The position numbers were made by a program, and so were the translations under genes. The notes under the pieces were generated by a model that worked only from the letters and a program-made list of their open reading frames with translations, was not told where the DNA came from and did not search any database. DNA of 64,000 nucleotides from Trinickia violacea (lineage in GTDB: Bacteria; Pseudomonadota; Gammaproteobacteria; Burkholderiales; Burkholderiaceae), in assembly GCF_005280735.1 (NCBI RefSeq), contig NZ_CP040077.1:558001-622000 (forward strand), read 5' to 3'. This document shows, piece after piece, positions 46,593 to 55,246 of this stretch. Positions within the stretch are counted from its first letter, which is position 1. Each line of letters opens with the position of its first letter.

Positions 46593-47324
46593 ATGAGCAA
46601 GACCCACTTCGGCTTTCAGACAGTCGACGAACAAGACAAGGCGAAAAAGGTTGCCGGCGTGTTCCACTCGGTGGCGAGCAACTACGACCTGATGAACGAC
46701 CTGATGTCGGGCGGGCTCCACCGGATTTGGAAGACCTTCACGATCGCGCAGGCGAACGTGCGGCCGGGCTACAAAGTGCTCGATATCGCGGGCGGCACGG
46801 GCGACCTGTCGATGGCGTTCGCAAAGCAGGCGGGGCCGACGGGCGAGGTCTGGCACACGGACATCAACGAATCGATGCTGCGCGTGGGCCGCGACCGGCT
46901 GCTCGACAAAGGCGTGATCACGCCGGCACTGCTCTGTGACGCCGAGAAAATCCCCTTTCCGGACAACTACTTCGACGTGGTGACGGTGGCATTCGGCCTG
47001 CGCAACATGACGCACAAGGATGTCGCGCTTGCCGAGATGCGACGCGTGCTGAAGCCGGCCGGGCGCCTGCTGGTGCTGGAGTTCTCGAAGGTGTGGGACC
47101 CGCTGAAAAAAGCGTACGACGTCTACTCGTTCAAGGTGTTGCCGTGGCTCGGCGACAAGTTCGCCAAAGACGCCGAAAGCTACCGCTATCTGGCGGAATC
47201 GATCCGGATGCATCCGGACCAGGAAACTTTGAAGACGATGATGGAACAAAGCGGCCTCGACGCCGTCAAATATTACAATTTGTCAGCTGGCGTGGTAGCC
47301 TTGCACGTCGCGACAAAGTATTAG
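46593..47324 (+). CDS. ubiE: Ubiquinone/menaquinone methyltransferase
   Basis: SAM-dependent C-methyltransferase of ubiquinone synthesis. The 243 residues carry the family start KVAGVFHSVASNYDLMNDLM, SAM motif I VLDIAGGTGDLS, post-motif DAEKIPFPDNYFDVVTVAFG and the C-terminal YYNLSAGVVALH. AGAGGACGAG precedes the ATG. It opens the ubiE-Tim44-ubiJ-ubiB run. Confidence 0.96.
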   Translation: MSKTHFGFQTVDEQDKAKKVAGVFHSVASNYDLMNDLMSGGLHRIWKTFTIAQANVRPGYKVLDIAGGTGDLSMAFAKQAGPTGEVWHTDINESMLRVGRDRLLDKGVITPALLCDAEKIPFPDNYFDVVTVAFGLRNMTHKDVALAEMRRVLKPAGRLLVLEFSKVWDPLKKAYDVYSFKVLPWLGDKFAKDAESYRYLAESIRMHPDQETLKTMMEQSGLDAVKYYNLSAGVVALHVATKY

Positions 47325-47360
47325 TTCCCTTAAATCGTTGTCTTTAAAAGGATTTAGTCC

Positions 47361-48374
47361 ATGACCGCTCCGCTAGCGTTGACTTTCAAAAAGCCAACAG
47401 TTTCGCTGGCAAAGCGAATCGGACGGGCCGCCGTGGTCGCATTGATCGTCGCCGGCACGTTCTCAGCGCTCGATGCCGAGGCGAGACGCATGGGTGGCGG
47501 CCGCAGCGTCGGCCGCCAATCGCAGACTGTCCAGAATCAATCCACTCCGCCGGCTCAGCAGCCGATGCAGCAGCAATCCACGCAACCGTCGCAGGCTCAG
47601 CGCGCAACGCCGGCACAGCCGACGCCGACGCCGGCCGCCGCGCCTAACCGCTCGCGCTGGCTGGGGCCGATCGCCGGTCTGGCCGCAGGCTTGGGCATTG
47701 CCGCGCTGCTGTCTCACTTCGGGCTTGGCGAAGCATTCGCCGGCGCGATGGCGAACTTCATCGTGATCGCGCTGATCGCCATGGTTGCGATCTGGCTGAT
47801 CCGCAAATTCATGGGGCGCCGCCGCCAGAACGAGCCGGCTTACGGTGCGGCAGGTTCGGCTTCGATGAACGCGGGCGGTTTCGGCTCGGGTTACTCGCAA
47901 GAGCCGCGCTACACGCCGCCGGCAGCGGCTGGCGCGTTCGGCTCGCCGTCGGCGGGCTTCGACGCGGCGCCGGAAGCGAACGCGGCACCGTCCGTTCCGG
48001 CCGGCTTCGATACCGAAGCCTTCCTGCGTAACGCGAAGGTGAATTTCGTGCGGCTTCAGGCCGCCTGGGACGAAGGCAACATCGCCGACATCCGCGAGTT
48101 CACGACGCCGGAAATGTTCGCCGAGGTGAAGATCGACATCGACTCGCGCGGCGCCGAGCGCAACCAGACCGACGTCGTGCAGTTGGACGCCCAGATGCTC
48201 GGAGTCGAAGATCGCGGCAGCGAGTACCTCGCGAGCGTGCGCTTCAGCGGCTTGATCCGGGAAACGGCGGGTGCGGCTGCCGAGCCGTTCGTCGAGGTGT
48301 GGAACCTGTCGAAGTCCTCGCGCGCGGGCGAAGGCTGGTTGCTGGCGGGAATTCAGCAAGTTTCCTCGCACTGA
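47361..48374 (+). CDS. Tim44-domain membrane protein
   Basis: A 337-residue protein with an N-terminal signal or anchor (about 21-38), a Gln/Pro/Ala-rich linker (about 50-95), a second hydrophobic segment pair (about 98-152, GPIAGLAAGLGIAALLSHFG then FIVIALIAMVAIWLIRKFMG), a Gly/Ala-rich spacer, and a C-terminal Tim44-like domain (about 210-337; AFLRNAKVNFVRLQAAWDEG, SEYLASVRFSGLIRE). In mitochondria Tim44 tethers Hsp70 to the translocon; bacterial homologues have no settled role. It lies between ubiE and ubiJ. Confidence 0.82.
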   Translation: MTAPLALTFKKPTVSLAKRIGRAAVVALIVAGTFSALDAEARRMGGGRSVGRQSQTVQNQSTPPAQQPMQQQSTQPSQAQRATPAQPTPTPAAAPNRSRWLGPIAGLAAGLGIAALLSHFGLGEAFAGAMANFIVIALIAMVAIWLIRKFMGRRRQNEPAYGAAGSASMNAGGFGSGYSQEPRYTPPAAAGAFGSPSAGFDAAPEANAAPSVPAGFDTEAFLRNAKVNFVRLQAAWDEGNIADIREFTTPEMFAEVKIDIDSRGAERNQTDVVQLDAQMLGVEDRGSEYLASVRFSGLIRETAGAAAEPFVEVWNLSKSSRAGEGWLLAGIQQVSSH

Positions 48375-48434
48375 AACCGCGTCGCGTAGTCCGTTCGGTC
48401 TAGATAAGCCGTAGGCGAACGGACGTTACAATAG

Positions 48435-48469
48435 AAACCCGCGCAGGCCGTCGCCTGCGCGGGTTTTTT
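48435..48469 (+). terminator. Strong hairpin/terminator directly before ubiJ
   Basis: AAACCCGCGCAGGC and GCCTGCGCGGGTTT pair perfectly (14 bases) around CGTC and run into T residues. It ends only 13 bases before the ubiJ ATG. A TACAAT box at 48427-48432 overlaps its upstream side, and another inverted repeat, GTCCGTTCG and CGAACGGAC, lies before it. Confidence 0.8.
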
Positions 48470-48482
48470 CATCCCACGTCCG

Positions 48483-49130
48483 ATGACCCTCGCTGCCAAG
48501 CCTTTTTCCGCTGCTGTCAATCATCTGCTCGCCCGCGAATCGTGGGCCCGCGAGCGCCTCGCTCCTTATGCCGGCAAGACTGCCCGGCTGGCCTGTCCTC
48601 CTGTCGTCATGGTGCTGCTCGTGCAGCCCGACGGTTATCTGCAGGCCGTTGAAGAGAACGAGGCGCAGCAATGCGACGTCGCCATTTCGGTGCCGGCCGA
48701 TGCTCTGCCGGCATTCGTGCAAGGCGGACAGGCTGCGGTGATGAAGCACGTCAAGATCGAGGGCGATGCCGAGTTCGCGACGCAAATCGCGAAGCTCGCC
48801 GAGCATCTGCGCTGGGAGCCGGAAGAGGATCTGGCGAAGCTGATCGGGGACGCTCCGGCCTATCGCGTCGCGACGCTGGCCAAGACCGTCGGCGAACGGG
48901 CGATGCGGACCGGGCGCAACCTACGCGATTCGGTTGCCGAATATCTGCTCGACGAGAACCCGCAGCTCGTGCGCCGCGCGGCGCTGATCGATTTCGACGC
49001 CGAGCTTGCGCGCGCACGCGACGCGCTCGCACGCGTCGAGAAGCGGATCGAGCGCGTCGAGCAAAAAGTAGAAGCCCGCGAGAGCGCCAATGCGCCGGGC
49101 GGTGCCGCCACATCGCGCGGCACGCGCTAG
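48483..49130 (+). CDS. ubiJ: Ubiquinone biosynthesis accessory protein UbiJ (SCP2 domain)
   Basis: Lipid-binding scaffold of the soluble ubiquinone-synthesis complex, acting with UbiK. The 215-residue protein has an N-terminal SCP2-like domain (about 10-110; DVAISVPADALPAFVQGGQA and VKIEGDAEFATQIAKL), a middle helical region including WEPEEDLAKLIGDAPAYRVA, and a C-terminal coiled coil (ALARVEKRIERVEQKVEAR). No ribosome site precedes the ATG, which lies 13 bases after a terminator hairpin. It is followed by ubiB after 15 bases. Confidence 0.9.
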   Translation: MTLAAKPFSAAVNHLLARESWARERLAPYAGKTARLACPPVVMVLLVQPDGYLQAVEENEAQQCDVAISVPADALPAFVQGGQAAVMKHVKIEGDAEFATQIAKLAEHLRWEPEEDLAKLIGDAPAYRVATLAKTVGERAMRTGRNLRDSVAEYLLDENPQLVRRAALIDFDAELARARDALARVEKRIERVEQKVEARESANAPGGAATSRGTR

Positions 49131-49145
49131 TCACCGGGTCCATTC

Positions 49146-50723
49146 ATGCGTTTTCTGCGCTTCATCAAGATCGTTTTCACTGTCATCCGTTTCGGTCTCG
49201 ACGAGATGATGCTTAGCCGCATCAACGACCGCCGCGTGCGGCTGTTGCTGCGCGTCACGACCATCGGCCGGCGCTTCAAGCAGCCACCCGCAGTGCGGCT
49301 GCGGCTCGCGCTTGAAAGCCTCGGTCCGATCTTCGTCAAGTTCGGGCAAGTGCTGTCCACTCGCCGCGATCTGCTGTCGGTCGATATCGCCGCCGAGCTT
49401 GCGAAACTGCAGGATCAGGTGCCGCCTTTCGAATCGGTTGTCGCGATCGGCATCATCGAGAAAGCGCTAGGCGCCCCCGTCGACGAGCTATTCGACGAGT
49501 TCGAGCGAGTGCCGGTGGCGAGCGCGTCGATCGCGCAAGTGCATTTCGCGAAGGTCAAGGCCGGGCAGCACGCGGGCAAGGCCGTGGCCGTGAAGGTGCT
49601 GCGGCCGAACATGCTGCCCGTGATCGACTCCGACCTCGCGCTCTTGCGCGATATCGCTGTCTGGGCCGAGCGGCTGTGGGCGGACGGCAAGCGTTTGAAG
49701 CCGCGCGAAGTCGTCGCCGAATTCGACAAGTACTTGCACGACGAGCTCGACCTCATGCGGGAAGCCGCGAACGGCAGCCAGCTGCGGCGCAACTTCGTCG
49801 GGCTCGATCTGTTGCTCGTGCCCGAGATGTATTGGGAGTTCTGCACGGCGAACGTGCTCGTGATGGAGCGTATGGTCGGCGTGCCGATCAGTCAGGTCGA
49901 CACGCTGCGCGCCGCCGGCGTCGACATTCCGAAGCTCGCGCGCGAAGGCGTCGAGATCTTCTTCACGCAGGTGTTCCGCGACGGCTTCTTCCACGCGGAC
50001 ATGCACCCCGGCAACATTCAGGTGAGCCTGAACCGCGAGCATTTCGGGCGCTATATCGCACTCGATTTCGGGATCATTGGCGCGCTGTCCGACTTCGACA
50101 AGAACTACCTCGCGCAGAACTTCCTCGCGTTCTTCAAGCGCGACTACCACCGCGTCGCGACGCTTCACCTCGAGTCCGGCTGGGTGCCGCCGACCACCCG
50201 GGTCGAGGAGCTGGAGAGCGCGATTCGCGCCGTGTGCGAGCCGTACTTCGACCGTGCGCTGAAGGACATCTCGCTGGGCCAGGTGCTCTTGCGGCTTTTC
50301 TCGACCTCCCGTCGCTTCAATGTCGAGATCCAGCCGCAACTCGTGCTGCTGCAAAAGACGATGCTGAACGTCGAAGGGCTCGGCCGGTCGCTCGATCCGG
50401 AGCTCGATCTCTGGAAGACGGCCAAGCCGTATCTCGAGCGCTGGATGAACGAGCAGATCGGCCTGCGCGGCTGGGCCGAGCGACTCAAAGTCGAAGCGCC
50501 GCAGTGGAGCAAGACGCTGCCCCAGTTGCCGCGGCTGATCCATCACGTGCTGTCCGATCGACACGACTCGTCGCGCGCGGCGAACGAAGAAGTGATGCGG
50601 ATGATTCTGCTCGAACAGAAGCGGACGAATCGGCTTCTGCAAGGCCTGCTGGTGTTTGGGCTCGCCGTCGGCGTCGGGGCCGTGGTTGCCCGCGTGTGGC
50701 TCGCCATTGCATACGGTGCCTGA
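49146..50723 (+). CDS. ubiB: Ubiquinone biosynthesis kinase-like protein UbiB
   Basis: Atypical kinase/ATPase of the ABC1/COQ8 family needed for ubiquinone synthesis. The 525 residues show the KxGQ motif in IFVKFGQVLSTRRDLL, the alanine-rich nucleotide loop VASASIAQVHFAKV, the catalytic HADMHPGNIQ and DFGIIGALSD. One or two C-terminal membrane helices lie at about 493-523 (LLQGLLVFGLAVGVGAVVAR). It is the last gene of the ubi run; a methyltransferase follows 42 bases later. Confidence 0.95.
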   Translation: MRFLRFIKIVFTVIRFGLDEMMLSRINDRRVRLLLRVTTIGRRFKQPPAVRLRLALESLGPIFVKFGQVLSTRRDLLSVDIAAELAKLQDQVPPFESVVAIGIIEKALGAPVDELFDEFERVPVASASIAQVHFAKVKAGQHAGKAVAVKVLRPNMLPVIDSDLALLRDIAVWAERLWADGKRLKPREVVAEFDKYLHDELDLMREAANGSQLRRNFVGLDLLLVPEMYWEFCTANVLVMERMVGVPISQVDTLRAAGVDIPKLAREGVEIFFTQVFRDGFFHADMHPGNIQVSLNREHFGRYIALDFGIIGALSDFDKNYLAQNFLAFFKRDYHRVATLHLESGWVPPTTRVEELESAIRAVCEPYFDRALKDISLGQVLLRLFSTSRRFNVEIQPQLVLLQKTMLNVEGLGRSLDPELDLWKTAKPYLERWMNEQIGLRGWAERLKVEAPQWSKTLPQLPRLIHHVLSDRHDSSRAANEEVMRMILLEQKRTNRLLQGLLVFGLAVGVGAVVARVWLAIAYGA

Positions 50724-50765
50724 CGGTAACGGAAGACGGGCAAGCAACCGAAGGAGGACGTCCCG

Positions 50766-51410
50766 ATGAGCGATTCGAAGAAGCCGTCCGGTCCGGAGAA
50801 ATCCAATCCGCAGACTCCCAATTTCAGTGCGCGGGACCCGAATACCGCGGCCTTCTGGGACGAACGCTTTCAAGAGGGATATACGCCGTGGGACCAGGCG
50901 GGCGTGCCCGATGCTTTCCGCGCCTTTGTTGCCCGCCACGACACGTGTCCGGTTCTGATCCCCGGTTGCGGCAGCGCCTATGAAGCGTTGTGCCTCGCGC
51001 AGGCCGGCTGGCCCGTGCGCGCGATCGATTTCGCCGCGCAGGCGGTCGATGCCGCTCGGGCGCAGCTTGGCGACCGTGCCGACCTCGTCGAGCAGGCTGA
51101 TTTCTTCACGTATGAGCCGCCCTTCGCTCCCGGCTGGATCTATGAGCGTGCCTTTTTGTGCGCGCTGCCGAAAGCGCGTTGGGCCGGCTACGCCGAACGC
51201 ATGGCGGCGTTGTTGCCGTCGCAAGGACTGCTCGCCGGATTCTTCTTCCTGGGCGCGACGCCGAAGGGACCGCCGTTCGGCATCGAGCGCGACGAACTCG
51301 ATGCGTTGTTGACACCGTATTTCGAGCTGATCGAGGACGAACCGGTGACCGATTCGATCGCGGTTTTCGCAGGCCGCGAACGGTGGCTGACGTGGCGCCG
51401 CCGGCCGTGA
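50766..51410 (+). CDS. SAM-dependent methyltransferase, thiopurine methyltransferase (TPMT) family
   Basis: A 214-residue class I methyltransferase. The start FWDERFQEGYTPWDQAGVPD and SAM motif VLIPGCGSAYEALCLAQAGW are typical of the TPMT group, which includes bacterial tellurite/selenite and thiocyanate methyltransferases. AAGGAGG precedes the ATG. The natural acceptor is not apparent. It follows ubiB by 42 bases, but no ubiquinone role is suggested by sequence. Confidence 0.85.
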   Translation: MSDSKKPSGPEKSNPQTPNFSARDPNTAAFWDERFQEGYTPWDQAGVPDAFRAFVARHDTCPVLIPGCGSAYEALCLAQAGWPVRAIDFAAQAVDAARAQLGDRADLVEQADFFTYEPPFAPGWIYERAFLCALPKARWAGYAERMAALLPSQGLLAGFFFLGATPKGPPFGIERDELDALLTPYFELIEDEPVTDSIAVFAGRERWLTWRRRP

Positions 51411-51568
51411 TTCAGCCTTGATCAAGACGCCGCCGCCCTTATCTGGGAGTGCGGCTCTGTACTCCGCCGTAATCCCGGAAATCAAGGTAGGCCATTGGTT
51501 TCCAGCTATAATTCAACGCTTTGCAAGCGCTTAATAGTTTTTTGTCGGGAAACGCCGGGAAGGGAATC

Positions 51569-51946
51569 ATGCCGATCTATGCCTATCGCTGCGAGTCGTG
51601 CGGCTTCGAAAAAGATGTGCTCCAGAAGATGAGCGACGCGCCGTTGACGCAATGCCCGGAGTGCTCGAACGACACGTTCCGCAAGCAGGTCACGGCCGCG
51701 GGCTTCCAGCTGAAAGGCTCGGGCTGGTATGTCACCGATTTCCGCGGCGGCTCGAACGGCGCCGGCGCCAAAACCGGTGCGGCAGCGGGTGCGGCGACCG
51801 GCAGCGAATCCGCGAAGGCCGATGGCGGCGGGACGGGCGCGGCGTCGAACGACAGCGCAAGCTCGGCACCGGTTTCGGCCGCCTCCGAGGCGTCGGGCAC
51901 CAGCACCGCGGCGCCGGCCGCGGCGGCCAGCAGCACCAGCGCCTGA
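51569..51946 (+). CDS. FmdB-family zinc-ribbon regulatory protein
   Basis: A 125-residue protein with an N-terminal zinc ribbon: MPIYAYRCESCGFEKDVLQK and CPECSND supply two CxxC pairs, followed by GFQLKGSGWYVTDFRG. The remaining 70 residues are an Ala/Gly/Ser-rich, probably disordered tail. The family is named for a putative regulator of formamidase; function is largely unknown. The ATG at 51569 after GGGAAGGGA is chosen over one 16 codons upstream. TATAAT at 51507-51512 may be its -10 box. It is followed by the DUF502 gene and aspS, a conserved order in betaproteobacteria. Confidence 0.88.
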   Translation: MPIYAYRCESCGFEKDVLQKMSDAPLTQCPECSNDTFRKQVTAAGFQLKGSGWYVTDFRGGSNGAGAKTGAAAGAATGSESAKADGGGTGAASNDSASSAPVSAASEASGTSTAAPAAAASSTSA

Positions 51947-52049
51947 CGGCGCGCCGCAACCGGGCGCGTCCAAGCTCGCGCCCAAAATCGGTACTGAATA
52001 GGGCTATCCCGCGCCGACTGTTTTCCGGCGCGGTTTTCTGGCGGTACAC

Positions 52050-52700
52050 ATGAAAAAGACGACGCTCAAATCCGTGTTTCTGACTGGCCTCCTGGTCCTC
52101 GTACCGTTGGCGATCACGTTGTGGGTGCTCGGGCTCGTCATCGGCACGATGGATCAGACCCTGCTCTTGCTGCCCGAATCGTGGCAGCCCGAGCGGCTGC
52201 TCGGGTTCCATCTGCCCGGTATCGGCGCGGTGTTGACGCTCGCGTTCATCTTTATCGTCGGCCTGTTCACCCAGAACTTCGTCGGCCAGAAGCTCGTCAA
52301 GTGGTGGGACGCCGTGCTGCGTCACATCCCGGTGGTCGGGCCGCTTTACACAAGCGTAAAGCAAGTGTCGGACACGCTGCTTTCCAGCAGCGGCAATGCG
52401 TTTCGCAAGGCGCTCCTGATCGAATATCCGCGCCGGGGTTCTTACACGATCGCGTTTCTGACGGGCATTCCCGGCGGCGACGTGGTCAATCACCTGAAGG
52501 ACGAGCACGTAAGCGTCTACGTGCCGACGACGCCGAACCCCACGTCGGGCTTCTTCCTGATGGTGCCGAAGAGCGAAGTCATCGAGCTCGACATGTCGGT
52601 CGACGCCGCGCTCAAGTACATCGTCTCGATGGGCGTCGTGGCGCCGTCGGTGCCGCACGTGACGTCACCGGCACGCCGCCCCGTCGAGCCTCCGCTCTAA
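52050..52700 (+). CDS. DUF502 inner-membrane protein
   Basis: A 216-residue membrane protein with two N-terminal helices (about 8-32, TGLLVLVPLAITLWVLGLVI; about 55-78, LPGIGAVLTLAFIFIVGLF) and a soluble C-terminal domain. Conserved DUF502 elements are IPVVGPLYTSVKQVSDTLLS, TIAFLTGIPGG and VYVPTTPNPTSGFFLMVPK. Function unknown; a plant homologue (COV1-like) affects vascular patterning. It lies 60 bases before aspS on the same strand. Confidence 0.88.
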   Translation: MKKTTLKSVFLTGLLVLVPLAITLWVLGLVIGTMDQTLLLLPESWQPERLLGFHLPGIGAVLTLAFIFIVGLFTQNFVGQKLVKWWDAVLRHIPVVGPLYTSVKQVSDTLLSSSGNAFRKALLIEYPRRGSYTIAFLTGIPGGDVVNHLKDEHVSVYVPTTPNPTSGFFLMVPKSEVIELDMSVDAALKYIVSMGVVAPSVPHVTSPARRPVEPPL

Positions 52701-52759
52701 CCGGGACCGCTTGCAAAACGAGCGCTCCCCTTGATCAAACTAAACGATAGACAAATACC

Positions 52760-54562
52760 ATGTCGATGAGATCTGAATACTGCGGTCTGGTGACCGAACA
52801 CCTGCTGGGGCAAACCGTGTCGCTGTGCGGCTGGGTGCATCGCCGGCGCGACCATGGCGGCGTGATCTTCATCGATCTTCGCGACCGCGAGGGCTTGGTC
52901 CAGGTCGTCTGCGACCCGGATCGCGCCGAGATGTTCAAGACCGCCGAGGGCGTGCGCAACGAGTTCTGCATCCAAGTGACGGGCGTCGTGCGCAACCGTC
53001 CGGAAGGCACGACCAACGCCGGTCTGAAGAGCGGCAAGATCGAAGTGCTGTGCCACGAGCTGGCTGTGCTGAACGCATCGGTCACGCCGCCGTTCCAGCT
53101 CGACGACGACAACCTCTCCGAAACCACGCGCCTCACCCACCGCGTGCTCGACCTGCGCCGCCCGCAGATGCAGCAGAACCTGCGCCTGCGCTATCGCGTG
53201 GCGATGGAAGTGCGCAAGTACCTCGACGCGCAAGGCTTCATCGACATCGAAACGCCGATGCTCACGAAGAGCACGCCGGAAGGCGCGCGCGACTACCTCG
53301 TGCCGTCGCGCGTGAATGCGGGCCAATTCTTCGCGTTGCCGCAGTCGCCGCAGCTCTTCAAGCAGCTCTTGATGGTCGCGAACTTCGATCGCTACTACCA
53401 GATCGTCAAGTGCTTCCGCGACGAAGACTTGCGCGCGGACCGTCAGCCCGAATTCACCCAGATCGACTGCGAGACGTCGTTCCTGACGGAACAGGAAATC
53501 CGCGATCTGTTCGAGAAGATGATCCGTCACGTGTTCAACGCGACGATGGGCGTGCAGCTCGACGAGACATTCCCGGTGATGCAGTACTCGGAAGCGATGG
53601 CGCGCTTCGGTTCGGACAAGCCGGACCTGCGCGTGAAGCTCGAATTCACCGAGCTGACCGACGCGATGAAGGACGTCGACTTCAAGGTGTTCAGCGCGCC
53701 GGCCAATACGAAGGACGGCCGTGTCGCGGCGCTGCGCGTGCCGAAGGGCGGCGAGCTGTCGCGCGGCGACATCGACGGCTACACGGAATTCGTGCGCATC
53801 TACGGCGCGAAGGGCCTCGCGTGGATCAAGGTCAACGAAGCGGCGAAGGGCCGTGACGGTTTGCAAAGCCCGATCGTGAAGAACCTGCACGACGCGTCGA
53901 TCGCGGCGATCCTCGAACGCACGGGCGCTCAAGATGGCGACATCATCTTCTTCGCGGCGGATCGCGCGAAGGTCGTCAACGACAGCCTCGGCGCGCTGCG
54001 CCTGAAGATCGGCCATTCGGAATTCGGCAAGGCGAACGGCCTCGTCGCGCCGGGCTGGAAGCCGCTGTGGGTCATCGACTTCCCGATGTTCGAATACGAC
54101 GAGGAAGAAGCGCGCTACGTCGCCGCTCACCACCCGTTCACGAGCCCGAAGGACGAGCACCTCGAGTACCTCGAAACCGACCCGGGCCGTTGTCTCGCGA
54201 AGGCGTACGACATGGTGCTCAACGGCTGGGAAATCGGCGGCGGCTCGGTGCGGATCTATCGCGAAGAGGTGCAGAGCAAGGTGTTCCGCGCGCTCAAGAT
54301 CGGGCCGGAGGAGGCTCGCGCGAAGTTCGGCTTCCTGCTCGACGCGCTGCAGTACGGCGCGCCGCCGCACGGGGGTATCGCGTTCGGTCTAGACCGCATC
54401 GTCACGATGATGGCGGGCGCCGATTCGATCCGCGACGTGATCGCGTTCCCGAAGACGCAGCGCGCGCAATGTCTGCTGACGCAGGCGCCGAGCGCGGTCG
54501 ACGAGCGCCAGCTGCGCGAGCTGCACATTCGCCTGCGCCAGCCGGAGCAGCCGAAGGCGTAA
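52760..54562 (+). CDS. aspS: Aspartyl-tRNA synthetase
   Basis: Class II synthetase charging tRNA-Asp; in betaproteobacteria lacking AsnRS it may also charge tRNA-Asn. The 600 residues comprise an anticodon-binding OB domain (1-110; CGWVHRRRDHGGVIFIDLRD), the catalytic core with motif 2 around YQIVKCFRDEDLRADRQPEF, the bacterial GAD insertion (about 310-420) and motif 3 GGIAFGLDRIVTMM. Two terminators follow. The start ATG gives the expected N-terminus MRSEYCGLV. Confidence 0.97.
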   Translation: MSMRSEYCGLVTEHLLGQTVSLCGWVHRRRDHGGVIFIDLRDREGLVQVVCDPDRAEMFKTAEGVRNEFCIQVTGVVRNRPEGTTNAGLKSGKIEVLCHELAVLNASVTPPFQLDDDNLSETTRLTHRVLDLRRPQMQQNLRLRYRVAMEVRKYLDAQGFIDIETPMLTKSTPEGARDYLVPSRVNAGQFFALPQSPQLFKQLLMVANFDRYYQIVKCFRDEDLRADRQPEFTQIDCETSFLTEQEIRDLFEKMIRHVFNATMGVQLDETFPVMQYSEAMARFGSDKPDLRVKLEFTELTDAMKDVDFKVFSAPANTKDGRVAALRVPKGGELSRGDIDGYTEFVRIYGAKGLAWIKVNEAAKGRDGLQSPIVKNLHDASIAAILERTGAQDGDIIFFAADRAKVVNDSLGALRLKIGHSEFGKANGLVAPGWKPLWVIDFPMFEYDEEEARYVAAHHPFTSPKDEHLEYLETDPGRCLAKAYDMVLNGWEIGGGSVRIYREEVQSKVFRALKIGPEEARAKFGFLLDALQYGAPPHGGIAFGLDRIVTMMAGADSIRDVIAFPKTQRAQCLLTQAPSAVDERQLRELHIRLRQPEQPKA

Positions 54563-54569
54563 GCGTCGA

Positions 54570-54594
54570 AACGCGCGCGTTTGAGGCGCGCGTT
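54570..54594 (+). terminator. First hairpin after aspS
   Basis: AACGCGCGC and GCGCGCGTT pair perfectly around a seven-base loop, eight bases after the stop codon. There is no long T run, so it may only protect the 3' end. Confidence 0.55.
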
Positions 54595-54636
54595 CGGCGG
54601 TAGTTTGGCCATCACCCGCAACGGCACGATGTAGTA

Positions 54637-54669
54637 CGAGAAAGGCGCGTCATGCGCCTTTCTCGTTTT
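54637..54669 (+). terminator. Rho-independent terminator after aspS
   Basis: CGAGAAAGGCGC and GCGCCTTTCTCG form a perfect 12-base stem with loop GTCAT followed by TTTT. It separates aspS from nudB. Confidence 0.88.
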
Positions 54670-54769
54670 CGTGCCGATCCGAGTCATGCAAAGCTGCTAC
54701 AGTCGGTCGTTCCACCTTTTTCTTCGACGTCATCGATCGATCCGCGCGCGCGGCGCGCCGTCCCGAACC

Positions 54770-55246
54770 ATGCCGAAACCGCCGAAAATTCCGGAATCCG
54801 TTCTCGTCGTCATTCATACGCCGGAGCTCGATGTGCTGATCATCGAGCGCGCTGATCGCCCGGGATTCTGGCAGTCGGTGACCGGCTCCAAAGACAGGCT
54901 CGACGAGCCGCTCGTCGAGACCGCGATGCGTGAGGTGGCGGAGGAAACGGGAATCGTCATCGGCGGCGAGCAAGTGCCGGAGCGCGGCTTGCTCGACTGG
55001 CGCCATCAAATCGACTACGAGATCTATCCCGTGTGGCGGCATCGTTACGCCGAGGGCGTCACGCGCAACACCGAGCACTGGTTCAGCCTCGAAGTGCCGC
55101 ATCGCGTCGAGGTGACGCTCGCGCCGCGCGAGCACACGGCGTACTTGTGGCTGCCGTATGAAGAGGCGGCGTCTCGCTGCTTCTCGTGGTCGAACCGCGA
55201 AGCGATTCTCCAGTTGCCGCGCCGCGTGCGCGGACGCGCGGCATGA
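54770..55246 (+). CDS. nudB: Dihydroneopterin triphosphate diphosphatase-like Nudix hydrolase
   Basis: Removes pyrophosphate from dihydroneopterin triphosphate in folate synthesis. The 158-residue protein starts KIPESVLVVIHTPELDVLII and contains FWQSVTGSKDRLDEPLVETA with REVAEETGI, a Nudix box with one extra residue between Gly and Glu, as in close relatives. DIEIYPVWRHRY-type sequence follows (here YEIYPVWRHRYAEGVTRNTE). The ATG at 54770 was preferred to one 33 codons upstream. Its stop overlaps the cardiolipin synthase start by ATGA. Confidence 0.88.
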   Translation: MPKPPKIPESVLVVIHTPELDVLIIERADRPGFWQSVTGSKDRLDEPLVETAMREVAEETGIVIGGEQVPERGLLDWRHQIDYEIYPVWRHRYAEGVTRNTEHWFSLEVPHRVEVTLAPREHTAYLWLPYEEAASRCFSWSNREAILQLPRRVRGRAA

